Source: Pseudomonas kilonensis
Lineage (GTDB): Bacteria; Pseudomonadota; Gammaproteobacteria; Pseudomonadales; Pseudomonadaceae
DNA: 64,000 bases
Direction: 5' to 3'
Assembly: GCF_001269885.1 (NCBI RefSeq)
Contig: NZ_LHVH01000022.1
Span: 246,062-310,061, forward strand
The translations under genes were made by a program, and so were the position numbers. Positions 15,507 through 23,588 of this stretch are shown here, one piece after another; position 1 is the first letter of the stretch, and each line of letters begins with the position of its first letter. The notes under the pieces were generated by a model. That model made no database searches and was not told the DNA's origin. It saw only the letters and a list, made by a program, of their open reading frames with translations.

Positions 15507-17432
15507 TCAAGGCAGGCGCAGCGCTTTCGCCACGTCGGCCCAGGGCACGAACTTGAAGTTCTGGGTCTGCTCGGGCATGCGTTTGCGGCCGTCCTGGACC
15601 ACCAGCATGCCCTGGCTCCAAAGCCCGCCGAGGTTCACCGAGGTCACCTCCAGGCCATCGGTTTGCGACGCACCATCAATGCCTGCGGCAGCGTTCAGAC
15701 CGACCCGGAAAGCGCCGCGCACGGCATAGGGAGGCTCGGCATCGAGCACCAGGTAGCTGTCATTGCCCTGGCTGGAGATCACCAGGTAGTCGCGGCCCTC
15801 GGCCTGGTACAAGGCCATGCCCTCGACGTCAGCGTGCAACGCCGGGCCAACCTTGATCACACTGTTCAAGGTCGCCGGTTGGTCGGCCCGGGCATCCACC
15901 GCCCAGACGCCAACGTCCTCTTCACCGAGAAACAAGCGTTGGCGTTGCTCATCGGCGACGCAACCTTCGGGCTGGCTGTCGACGCTGAACTGGCGCACCA
16001 ACTGACCTTTCACCACGCCGTCCGGCGCGCTCAGGCGATACTGCACGAAGCGCCCGTCCTTGCCGTTGGCGAAGGCATACAGTTCGCCTTCGGCAGGCTG
16101 GAACAGGCAGATGCCGTAGATTTCCTTCAATGACGTTGCAATCTCACCGGCTTCGCGCAACTCGCCACTGGCGCGGTCGATGCTGAACAGGCTCAAGCTG
16201 TTGCGATCTCGGTTGCTGGCCACGGCCAGATCAACGGTTTGCGTGCCCAGCTTGAAGTTCGCCCGCACATCGACGTTATTCAGGCGTCCAACCGCCAGTT
16301 CCTGCAGCAACTTGCCTTGCAGGTCATAGGCCAGCAGGCCTTGCTTCTTGTTGGTGCCCAGCACCCGGCTCAGCCCGGGCGTCGTCGGATGCACCCAGAT
16401 CGCCGGGTCATCGGCGGCATCGCCCTGGCGGGCCACCGGTTCGCTCTGGACGATGGCAGCCACAGAGGGCAGTACCGGCGGCAAAGGCGCTGGCGTGGGT
16501 TTCCAGCTGATTTCGCCTTGGTACAGGTGCCCGTTGTCATCGTCGCGCAGCAGCACCTCGACGCCACTTTTCGTCAGCCGCGCCGCGAGGTTTTCCGGCT
16601 CCTTCAGGCCCGCCAACGGCAGACTGGCTTTAGCACTCCACCCCTCTCCCTGCTGCTGATACACATGCAGTTGCGCCGCTTCCGGGTCCAGCCCCAACAG
16701 GCTTCCCGGCAACACGGCCATGGCCCCGGCGCTTTGCTGGAGGTCGCCGAACGGTGCGCGCATCGCCACGGGCACCCGCACGGTCTCGGCCTCTGAGGAT
16801 GCCGAATAGGCCCACCAACCCACCCGCTCCTCGTTGACGAACAATTGACTGGCGCTGTCCTGCACCTGACAGGTCTTGGCGTCCGGCGGCAATGGCAGGC
16901 CGCGCACCCGTTGCGCGGTGTCGCTCAGGCGCTCGCCATTGCCCACCAACCATTGCTCGCCCTTACCCTCCTCGCCAACCAGAAACACAAACAGGTTGCT
17001 CGCCTCGTCGCGATAAAGGCACAGGCCGTTGACCGGGAAATCCCGTGCGGGCAGGTACACCGGCATGCCCCACTGACGGTTTTGTGGGTCGAGGCTGACG
17101 ACCAGGGCTTGCTGGCGCGTGCTGTCGAGGCTGGCGACCAACACGTTCGCGCCCTGGGCACGGCTATCGACACCTTCGAAGGTGCCCTTCAGGCGCGTCA
17201 GTTCGCGACCCTGGGCATCGAGCAAGAACAAGCCCTCGCGGGCGCTGGCCAGCCGCTCGGTCGTCGAAGGGCCAGGCAGGAATGCCAGGGCGTTGATCGC
17301 CAGTGGCTCGGCTTGAGACCAGGGTTGCAGTTTTAGCTTGGGCGCTGGGGCAGCCGCCAGGGCGGCGGCTGATGCCAGGCTGATCGCCATCGCCAACAGG
17401 TAGCGCTTAGGTAAGAAAAACATCGTGTTCAA
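15507..17432 (-). CDS. Beta-propeller phytase (3-phytase), two-domain form
   Basis: A 641-residue exported enzyme. After a signal peptide (YLLAMAISLASAAALAAA) an N-terminal propeller-like domain (about 30-320) lacks the signature residues. The C-terminal domain (about 325-641) has the calcium-phytase motifs: DDPAIWVHP, NNVDVR, DGRFVQYRL, EGCVADEQRQRLFLGEEDVG and DVEGMALY. The family removes phosphates from calcium-phytate in the periplasm or outside the cell. Dual-domain forms are known, with the incomplete domain aiding substrate use. The start is taken as TTG at 17432, because AAGGA lies 8 bases upstream. The next ATG (17423) would be 17 bases away. It is 120 bp behind a TonB-dependent receptor gene. 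Confidence 0.9.
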   Translation of the reverse strand: MNTMFFLPKRYLLAMAISLASAAALAAAPAPKLKLQPWSQAEPLAINALAFLPGPSTTERLASAREGLFLLDAQGRELTRLKGTFEGVDSRAQGANVLVASLDSTRQQALVVSLDPQNRQWGMPVYLPARDFPVNGLCLYRDEASNLFVFLVGEEGKGEQWLVGNGERLSDTAQRVRGLPLPPDAKTCQVQDSASQLFVNEERVGWWAYSASSEAETVRVPVAMRAPFGDLQQSAGAMAVLPGSLLGLDPEAAQLHVYQQQGEGWSAKASLPLAGLKEPENLAARLTKSGVEVLLRDDDNGHLYQGEISWKPTPAPLPPVLPSVAAIVQSEPVARQGDAADDPAIWVHPTTPGLSRVLGTNKKQGLLAYDLQGKLLQELAVGRLNNVDVRANFKLGTQTVDLAVASNRDRNSLSLFSIDRASGELREAGEIATSLKEIYGICLFQPAEGELYAFANGKDGRFVQYRLSAPDGVVKGQLVRQFSVDSQPEGCVADEQRQRLFLGEEDVGVWAVDARADQPATLNSVIKVGPALHADVEGMALYQAEGRDYLVISSQGNDSYLVLDAEPPYAVRGAFRVGLNAAAGIDGASQTDGLEVTSVNLGGLWSQGMLVVQDGRKRMPEQTQNFKFVPWADVAKALRLP

Positions 17433-17499
17433 CGGGAAAATCCTTGTCGTTCAGTCAGACTCAAACGGGCTTGTGGCCCACTTCTATTGCCAGGGAATT

Positions 17500-17540
17500 C
17501 ATCTGTGGGAGCAAAGCCAAATCCTCTTGCCACAAGTGAT
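17500..17540. repeat. Single partial REP element
   Basis: ATCTGTGGGAGCAAAGCC followed by a degenerate second arm. It lies between the receptor and the phytase gene. Confidence 0.5.
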
Positions 17541-17552
17541 CAGGCTCGCGAT

Positions 17553-20075
17553 TCAGAAATGGGTAAAGGTCAGCCCCAGCTTGTAGGTCGGGCCGTACTC
17601 TTCGTACTGGCCGTTGTAGGCGCGGTGACCGGTGTAGACGAAATACGACTCGTCGGTGAGGTTCTGGGCCTCCAGGCTGACTTGCAGGTTCTTGGTCAGC
17701 GAATAGCGCGCGCTGAAGTCGACGAAGGTCTGGGCGTCGACGTGCAAGTCGTGGTCGCGGTCGCTGATGGACGCCAGCTCGAACAGGTACGCTGACTTGT
17801 AGTTGGCCGACAGCCGCAGGCTCAGCTTGTCGTTTTCCCAACCCAACATCAGGTTGCCGACCGTGTCCGACTGGTTCGGCAAGTCGATGCTGCGTTTGCG
17901 CTGGGTACCACTGGCCTGGTCGAAGCCCTCGATCTCGGCGTCCGAACGGCTGAAGGTGGTGTTGGCGCCAAGCAGCAGGCCGTTCCAAGGGGCTGGCAGC
18001 CAGTCGAATTTTTGCGAGTAGGCCAATTCCAGGCCATACAGCTTGGCGCTGTCGCCGTTGGCGTAGCTGTGGGCTTCTGAGAAATCGGTCCAGGCACCCG
18101 TGCCGGCCAGGTCGGTGTTGTAGACGAAGTTCTTGATGTCCTTGTAGAACACGAAGGCCGAGACGGTGCCGGCGTGGCCCATGAAATGCTCGATGCCCAG
18201 GTCCAGGTTGCTCGACTCCAGCGGCTTGAGGTCCGGGTTGCCGAACGTGGCCTCGTCATCGTCGATGACAAAACCCGGCGCCAATTGCCCGAAGGTCGGA
18301 CGCACCACGGATTTGGTCCACGCCGCACGCACCTGGGTGTTCTTGTCCAGTTGATAGCGCGCGTGCAGGCCCGGCAACCAGTGGTGATACTTGCGCCGGG
18401 TCTCGGTATCGGTGAATACGCCGTCGGTGGCGCCGGTGCCCTTGGCTTCGAACTCGGTGCCTTCGTAGCGCATGCCGGCGATGAAGCGCCAGTCATCGAT
18501 ATCGACGGTGTTCATCAGGTATCCGGCGTTGATGTCCTCGCTCATCTTGAAGTCGTTGACTCGCGACTCCTGCTCGTCGAAAAACTCATCGCGATTCAGA
18601 CCGCCGAGCAACTGCTTGATCGCGTCGGCGCTGATGCCCGGGCCGAAGCGGCCGAGGCGATAGTCCACGTCGCCTTTCTGGAACTGCCCGAGGTTCAACT
18701 GCTCGTCGGTGAAACCCAGGTCGTCAAAGTCCTCGTAGACCCAGGCATTGAGGTCGTTGTCCTTGTCCCGCCGGCTGACTTTTCCGCCGAATTTGACTTG
18801 GGATGCATAGCCGCTGAAATCGTAGTCCCGGGCCAGATCCAGGCGCAGGTTTTTCTCGGTGTCGGTGGTCTTCTGTTCTTCCCAGTCCACCTTGTCGAGG
18901 CTGAAGTTGGCCGGATCGTAGAACCCCGAGCCGATGATCGGCCGCGGCTTGTCGTTGTCGTAGAAACCACCGTTGAAACCATCGATGCCTTTGAAGGTGG
19001 CCCCGGCAATGTGGCCGGGGCTGTCTTCGCTGGATTGGCTATAGCCACCCTGGCCACTCAGGGTCCAGAGCCCGAACAGGCGTTCGCCACCGAGTACGTA
19101 GGATTGGATTTCCTGGGTTTCTTCACGTTGCTTGAGTTTGCGCTCGCCCTCGGCATCGCCCAACTCGCCTGCCGCTTGTGGGTCTTCAAAGGCAATACTG
19201 GCGGCGTTGCGGGTTTCGCTGTCCTTGTAGCGGCTGTACAGCGTGCGCAGGTAATAGCTGCTGAAGTCATCGGGCTTGTAGTCGAAGTTCAACCCGCCAC
19301 CGGCCCGCTCGCGACGGATGTCGTAGTCGCGCTGCTCGAACTCTTCGAGGCGCGAGCCTTGCTCGAAATCCCAGGCACCGCCGGTTTCGACGTTGTCCGA
19401 ACCGAAGTCACGCTTCTGCCAGCTCAGCGCCGCGGCCACGCCGAAGTTGTCGATGCCGTCGCCGAGGCTGAAACGGTCGCTGATGGCGCCGGAGAATTTC
19501 GGGCTGGTCTGACGGGTGTTCTTGTCATAGCTGGCTTCGCTGCTGCCGGTGTAGAACAGGCCCTTATGGTCGAAGGCCGAGAGGCTTTTGACGTCCACCG
19601 TGCCACCCAGGGAATTGGCGTCCATGTCCGGCGTCAGGGTCTTGATCACCGACAACGATTGCACCAGCTCCGAGGGCAGCACATCCAGGGCAACGGCCCG
19701 GCGTTCGCTCTCCGGGGCTGGCACCAGGGTACCGTTGATGGTCACGCTGTTGAGGTCCGGTCCCAGGCCGCGCACGCTGACAAACCGGCCTTCGCCCTGG
19801 TCGCGCTCGACGCTGACACCGGGCAGGCGCTGCACCGCTTCGGCGACGTTTTCATCCGGCAACTGCGCAACGCCATCGGCATGCACCACGCTCTTGATGC
19901 TGTCAGCGCTGCGCTGTTCCTTGAGGGCCTGATCGATGCTGGCCGCCTGGCCGACCACTTCAACGTGTTCTGTGACCGCCTGCTCGGCGGCGCTCAGTCG
20001 CTCACTGGCAATGGCCATCGCCAACGCGGTAACAGTGAAACCGACGAGCCCGGCAGTGCTTGTGCGGTGATACAT
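17553..20075 (-). CDS. TonB-dependent receptor linked to phytase
   Basis: An 840-residue outer-membrane receptor. It has a signal peptide (about 1-30), a TonB-box-like EHVEVVGQA near 36-44, a plug domain at about 55-165 (LPDENVAEAVQRLPGVSVER, VSVRGLGPDLNSVTINGTLV) and a long barrel ending in TFTHF. There is no STN domain. The plug style belongs to the Xanthomonas-Caulobacter receptor group used for carbohydrates and organic nutrients. It is the first gene of a run that continues with the phytase, exbB, exbD and tonB. It is therefore likely to import phytate or its lower inositol phosphates; that substrate is inferred from context. A Pho box lies upstream. Confidence 0.88.
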   Translation of the reverse strand: MYHRTSTAGLVGFTVTALAMAIASERLSAAEQAVTEHVEVVGQAASIDQALKEQRSADSIKSVVHADGVAQLPDENVAEAVQRLPGVSVERDQGEGRFVSVRGLGPDLNSVTINGTLVPAPESERRAVALDVLPSELVQSLSVIKTLTPDMDANSLGGTVDVKSLSAFDHKGLFYTGSSEASYDKNTRQTSPKFSGAISDRFSLGDGIDNFGVAAALSWQKRDFGSDNVETGGAWDFEQGSRLEEFEQRDYDIRRERAGGGLNFDYKPDDFSSYYLRTLYSRYKDSETRNAASIAFEDPQAAGELGDAEGERKLKQREETQEIQSYVLGGERLFGLWTLSGQGGYSQSSEDSPGHIAGATFKGIDGFNGGFYDNDKPRPIIGSGFYDPANFSLDKVDWEEQKTTDTEKNLRLDLARDYDFSGYASQVKFGGKVSRRDKDNDLNAWVYEDFDDLGFTDEQLNLGQFQKGDVDYRLGRFGPGISADAIKQLLGGLNRDEFFDEQESRVNDFKMSEDINAGYLMNTVDIDDWRFIAGMRYEGTEFEAKGTGATDGVFTDTETRRKYHHWLPGLHARYQLDKNTQVRAAWTKSVVRPTFGQLAPGFVIDDDEATFGNPDLKPLESSNLDLGIEHFMGHAGTVSAFVFYKDIKNFVYNTDLAGTGAWTDFSEAHSYANGDSAKLYGLELAYSQKFDWLPAPWNGLLLGANTTFSRSDAEIEGFDQASGTQRKRSIDLPNQSDTVGNLMLGWENDKLSLRLSANYKSAYLFELASISDRDHDLHVDAQTFVDFSARYSLTKNLQVSLEAQNLTDESYFVYTGHRAYNGQYEEYGPTYKLGLTFTHF

Positions 20076-20134
20076 GGTGGTCCTCCCCAGGAATCCGGAA
20101 ATCCGCCAGGCAATGGCCCGGCAACTGGGAGGGC

Positions 20135-20168
20135 ACGCTAGGGGTGGGGGATGACGGTTCTGTGACAG
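20135..20168 (-). promoter_or_regulatory. Pho box and -10 element of the phytase operon
   Basis: Read on this strand, CTGTCAC-AGAA-CCGTCAT (20168-20151) has the 7-4-7 direct-repeat form of PhoB sites (consensus CTGTCAT, N4, CTGTCAT). After 10 bp comes TAGCGT at 20140-20135, a fair -10 element, and no -35 is seen, as expected for PhoB-dependent promoters. The receptor ATG is 59 bp further on. Confidence 0.75.
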
Positions 20169-20280
20169 GGTTTGGCTGGAGAGGCTGCAATCGGTTGATT
20201 TAGGGGGGCTGGCGAGCCGGAATGAGCTGAAATGACCTGTTTTACAGGCTCAGGGAATCTGAAGGGCGAAGGAATCACCT

Positions 20281-20370
20281 CTGTGGGAGCAAAGCTTGCT
20301 CGCGATGCAGGCGCCTCGATTCCCTGAAAAACCGCATCGTCTTCATCGCGAGCAAGCTTTGCTCCCACAA
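20281..20370. repeat. Inverted REP pair
   Basis: CTGTGGGAGCAAAGCTTGCT and its inverse face each other in the divergent region between the phytase receptor and the GGDEF gene. The stretch 20076-20533 otherwise holds only promoters. Confidence 0.88.
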
Positions 20371-20464
20371 AATCCCCTCGCCACAATGAGATAGGTGGCG
20401 ATGTCATGAATGAAAAGTTCAGACAATGGATGAGCTGATTCGACCTCCCCCACCCCGTCACCCG

Positions 20465-20482
20465 CCGTCACCGCACTGTCAC
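20465..20482 (+). promoter_or_regulatory. Candidate Pho box of the GGDEF gene
   Basis: CCGTCAC-CGCA-CTGTCAC has the 7-4-7 form, and another CCGTCAC precedes it at 20455-20461. It ends 51 bp before the chosen ATG. No convincing -10 follows at the expected distance (TGTGCT at 20493-20498 is poor), so it is weaker than the divergent site. Confidence 0.5.
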
Positions 20483-20533
20483 ATTCATCTGCTGTGCTGG
20501 GCCGCATTCCGCTTCTGGCAAAGGATTCCGGTC

Positions 20534-21448
20534 ATGTTCTCCGTGCTGCGCCCGCACCGCCTCAAACTCGCCCTGTTCCTGCTGGCGGCCAACCTCGGGT
20601 TGATCCTGCACCTGGCCTGCGGCGAACTCAAACCCGTTGCCGAATGGGTCTGGCTGGACATCCTCGGCGAAGGTGGCTCGGCGCTGCTGGCGCTGGTCTG
20701 GTTGGGGCTGGTGCTGAAAAGCCGCCCGGCCGGACGGGTCACCAACTACCTGATCCTGGGCCTGGGCTGCATCTTCTTTTCCTGGTGGATCGACAGCCTC
20801 GATGAATTCATCCGCCTGCCCGACAGCATCACCTGGGACCACTGGCTCGAATCCGGGCCGATGCCGGTGGGCATGATCCTGCTGACCCTAGGCATCTATC
20901 ACTGGCACCGGGAGCAACTGGCAATCAACGGGCAGATGGAGAAGCGCGAGCGGCTGTTCCGTGAGCATCGCCTGTTCGACAAACTCACGCCGTTGGGGGG
21001 CGCCGACTTTCTCAAGCACGAACTGTCCGCCAGCCTGGAAGACAGTCGACGCCGCCAGCAACCCTTGTCGCTGCTAGCCCTGGACCTGGACAACTTCACC
21101 GCCATCAACCAGCGCTTCGGCCACGGCGAAGGCGATGCGGTGTTGCAGGCTGTCAGCCAGTTGCTGGTATTGAACCTGCGGCGCCAGGATCTGCTGTGCC
21201 GCCTGGCCGGTGATCGCTTCGTGGTGCTGCTGCCCGACACCGGCGAGAGCCAGGCCCGGCGCCTGGCCCTGGAGCTGGAAATTGCGGTGCGCAGCCTGGC
21301 CCACAAGACCCGGCAACACAGCGAACGGTTGCAACTGGTCGCCAGCACGGCGGTGGTGATGGCGTTCGACGAGTCCCCCGAGGCCTTGCTCAAGCGCCTG
21401 AACCTGGCATTGGCCCAGTCCCGGACCACGTTGGCGAAAAGCGCATGA
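20534..21448 (+). CDS. Membrane GGDEF-domain protein with degenerate active site
   Basis: A 304-residue inner-membrane protein. Four hydrophobic segments lie in residues 8-120 (KLALFLLAANLGLILHLACG, ALLALVWLGLVL, LILGLGCIFFSWW, PVGMILLTLGIYH). A GGDEF domain follows at about 145-300. The metal-binding strand is kept (LLALDLDNFTAINQRFGHGE), but the signature is AGDRF at 225-229, not GG(D/E)EF. The first Gly and the catalytic-region Glu are both changed, so cyclase activity is doubtful. A receptor or nucleotide-binding role is possible. The ATG at 20534 follows AAAGGA by 8 bases. It overlaps the downstream AraC gene by four bases. Confidence 0.8.
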   Translation: MFSVLRPHRLKLALFLLAANLGLILHLACGELKPVAEWVWLDILGEGGSALLALVWLGLVLKSRPAGRVTNYLILGLGCIFFSWWIDSLDEFIRLPDSITWDHWLESGPMPVGMILLTLGIYHWHREQLAINGQMEKRERLFREHRLFDKLTPLGGADFLKHELSASLEDSRRRQQPLSLLALDLDNFTAINQRFGHGEGDAVLQAVSQLLVLNLRRQDLLCRLAGDRFVVLLPDTGESQARRLALELEIAVRSLAHKTRQHSERLQLVASTAVVMAFDESPEALLKRLNLALAQSRTTLAKSA

Positions 21449-22482
21449 CGCTCAAGACGTGCTGGTACGAAACCGACAGCCGCTTCATTCCGGGGCACTA
21501 TCAGCCTGCCGCGCTGATCGACCTGGCGCTGTCGCGGGACATCGACAGCCATCGCCTGCTGCGCGGCACCGGGTTGTTTCACGACGATATCCTCGCCGGA
21601 CAGAGCCGCATCAGCCCGCAGCAGTTCCTCGGCCTGATCGACAATAGCCGACGCCTGCTGGATGCCAGCGACAGCAGTTTCCTGTTTGGCCAGCGGCTGT
21701 TGCCGGGGCACTACGGGCCAGCGAGCCACGCCTTGCGCCACGCGCAGAATCTGCATCAAGCCCTGCAAACCCTGATCGACCAGCAGGCGCTGCTCAGCCC
21801 GTTGGCCGCCCCGAGGCTGCTGTTGGACGAGCACTATGCCTATGTCCATTGGCTGGATAGTTGCGGCGCCGATGAACAATGGCGCTTCGTACTGGAGGCG
21901 AGCATGACCTCGATGGTGGCGATGAGCGCCTGGCTCAGCGGCGAACGCCTGCCCTGGCAGTGCAGCTTTCGCCACAGCGAACCGCGCTACGTCGAGCAAT
22001 ATTGGGTGCACCTGGGTGAGCACACCCAGTTCGACCGCCCCCTGGACCTGATGCGCCTGCCCCGCCACTGCCTCGCCCAGCCCTGGCCCAACGTCTCGGC
22101 CACCGCCGGCCAGGTGGCGCGGATCGAAGCCCGGGAACAGCTCGATCAACTGGGCTTCGCTTCAAGCTTCCTGGATTGCCTCTACGACTATCTGCACGCT
22201 CATGTGCAGCAGACGCCCAGCCTGGAACAGACCGCCCAAGCCTTCGCCATGAGCCCGGCAACCCTCAAGCGCAAGTTGCACAAGCACCACACCGGGTTCC
22301 AGCAACAGGTGGATCGGGTGCACACCCACGTGGCCTTGTATCTGTATCAGGTCAAGGGCTTCAGCAACGAGGAAGTGGCGCAGTACCTGCGCTTCAACGA
22401 TACGGCGAACTTTCGTCGCTCGTTCAAGCGCTGGACCGGCAGTACGCCGAATCTGATCCGGCAATTGCTGATGTTGGGCTGA
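21445..22482 (+). CDS. AraC-family regulator with Arabinose_bd-type N-domain
   Basis: A 345-residue regulator. The N-terminal part (about 20-205) matches the ligand-sensing domain of OruR-like regulators (SRDIDSHRLLRGTGLFHDDI, SFLFGQRLLPGHYGPASHAL). The C-terminal AraC domain is at about 245-340 (LEQTAQAFAMSPATLKRKLH, NEEVAQYLRFNDTANFRRSF, KRWTGSTPN). Its ATG overlaps the stop of the GGDEF gene, so the two are made together and probably act in one pathway. The effector is unknown. Confidence 0.88.
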   Translation: MTLKTCWYETDSRFIPGHYQPAALIDLALSRDIDSHRLLRGTGLFHDDILAGQSRISPQQFLGLIDNSRRLLDASDSSFLFGQRLLPGHYGPASHALRHAQNLHQALQTLIDQQALLSPLAAPRLLLDEHYAYVHWLDSCGADEQWRFVLEASMTSMVAMSAWLSGERLPWQCSFRHSEPRYVEQYWVHLGEHTQFDRPLDLMRLPRHCLAQPWPNVSATAGQVARIEAREQLDQLGFASSFLDCLYDYLHAHVQQTPSLEQTAQAFAMSPATLKRKLHKHHTGFQQQVDRVHTHVALYLYQVKGFSNEEVAQYLRFNDTANFRRSFKRWTGSTPNLIRQLLMLG

Positions 22483-22483
22483 A

Positions 22484-22572
22484 CTGTGGGAGCAAGGCTT
22501 GCCCGCGATGCAGGCGCCTCGGTTCACCAAGGACCGCGTTGTCTGCATCGCGGGCAAGCCTTGCTCCCACAG
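22484..22572. repeat. Inverted REP pair
   Basis: CTGTGGGAGCAAGGCTTGCC and its inverse lie between the convergent araC and CBS-domain genes. Confidence 0.88.
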
Positions 22573-22589
22573 ATAAACTCCCTATGGGT

Positions 22590-23030
22590 TCAATGCCCGC
22601 GAATGTAGTGCTCCAACTGCCGGATCAAATCCGCCTGCTCGACAATCGCCTCTTTCACCAGGTCACCAATGGACAGCAGGCCGATCAACTGCCCGTTATC
22701 CAGCACCGGCAGGTGCCGCAAGTGGCTGTCGGTCATGACTTCCATGCAACGGTCGATGCTTTGCTGGCTGTCGGCGGTGATCACTGGCGCGCTCATGATG
22801 GTGCGCACCGTCGTCCCCACCGATGAACGCCCCTTGAGCACCATCTTGCGCGCGTAGTCCCGCTCGCTGAACACACCCACCACCTGGCCGTCCTCGATCA
22901 CCGGCAGCGCACCGACATTTTTCTCGGCCATGATCTGTAGCGCTTCGAGCACCGTCTGCTCCGGTGCGATGCTGTGGACCTGCTGGTTCTGCACGCTCTT
23001 GAGTCTTACCAGTTGGGCGGCGGTTTTCAT
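22590..23030 (-). CDS. Tandem CBS-domain protein
   Basis: A 146-residue protein made of two CBS motifs, at about 8-65 (VHSIAPEQTVLEALQIMAEK, ALPVIEDGQVVGVFSERDYA) and 75-135 (APVITADSQQSIDRCMEVMT, HLPVLDNGQLIGLLSIGDLV). Such stand-alone CBS pairs bind adenosine nucleotides or NAD-type ligands and usually regulate other proteins. No effector domain is attached and no partner is evident next to it. Confidence 0.88.
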   Translation of the reverse strand: MKTAAQLVRLKSVQNQQVHSIAPEQTVLEALQIMAEKNVGALPVIEDGQVVGVFSERDYARKMVLKGRSSVGTTVRTIMSAPVITADSQQSIDRCMEVMTDSHLRHLPVLDNGQLIGLLSIGDLVKEAIVEQADLIRQLEHYIRGH

Positions 23031-23066
23031 TGTTCATCCCCAAATTTCAATAAAATCTGACCCGCT

Positions 23067-23162
23067 GTTGTGGCCAGAGCTTGCTCCCGCTCGGTTGCGC
23101 AGCGTCCGCAAAAGCTTGGGGCCGCTCCGCAGCCCAGCGGGAGCAAGCTCCCTCGCCACAAA
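23067..23162. repeat. Inverted REP-like pair
   Basis: Facing units (TGTGGCCAGAGCTTGCTCCC and GGGAGCAAGCTCCCTCGCCA) lie between nirD and the CBS-domain gene. Confidence 0.75.
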
Positions 23163-23201
23163 AGCACCACTACAACACCACGAACGCAGCGATTGCGCAG
23201 A

Positions 23202-23588
23202 TCAGTCTTCGCCAATCTCCACCACATCGCCGTTGAGCCGCACCGGCCATACCCGCAGGCTTTGTTCCGGGTATTCCAGGCAATGGCCGTCTTCCAGGCG
23301 GAAATGTTGCTTGTACATCGGCGAGGCAATCACCAGGTCACCCTTGATGCTGCCCAACAGACCGCGGCCGATGACGTTCGCACCCGACTTGGGGTCGCGG
23401 TTGTCGATGGCGTACAGCGGCTTGTCCTGATGCTCGGGCAGGTACAGCAACGCCACTTGGCTGCCGTCGTGCCAGGCGACCACGCCAGAGTTGGGCACCA
23501 GGTCGTCGCGGCTGCACAGGGCACGCCATTGCGCCGGTTCCTGGGCGACATTGCGGGCGGGAATACGAACGACGTTTGACTGGCTCAT
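23202..23588 (-). CDS. nirD: Assimilatory nitrite reductase small subunit
   Basis: A 128-residue Rieske-fold protein without the Rieske cysteines, as is normal for NirD. Recognisable parts are VVAWHDGSQVALLYLPEHQD, AIDNRDPKSGANVIGRGLLG, MYKQHFRLEDGHCLEYPEQS and the ending VWPVRLNGDVVEIGED. It partners NirB in reducing nitrite to ammonium in the cytoplasm. The start at 23588 overlaps the nirB stop by one base (TGATG), so the two are coupled. Confidence 0.93.
   Translation of the reverse strand: MSQSNVVRIPARNVAQEPAQWRALCSRDDLVPNSGVVAWHDGSQVALLYLPEHQDKPLYAIDNRDPKSGANVIGRGLLGSIKGDLVIASPMYKQHFRLEDGHCLEYPEQSLRVWPVRLNGDVVEIGED

Noticed and set aside
18174..20141. Long open frame on the plus strand through the phytase-linked receptor
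   Set aside because: It is antisense to a clear receptor gene; no domain, start signal or codon pattern supports it.
20455..20471. A second Pho box formed by the two CCGTCAC repeats
   Set aside because: The gap is three bases rather than four, so it is not counted as a separate site.
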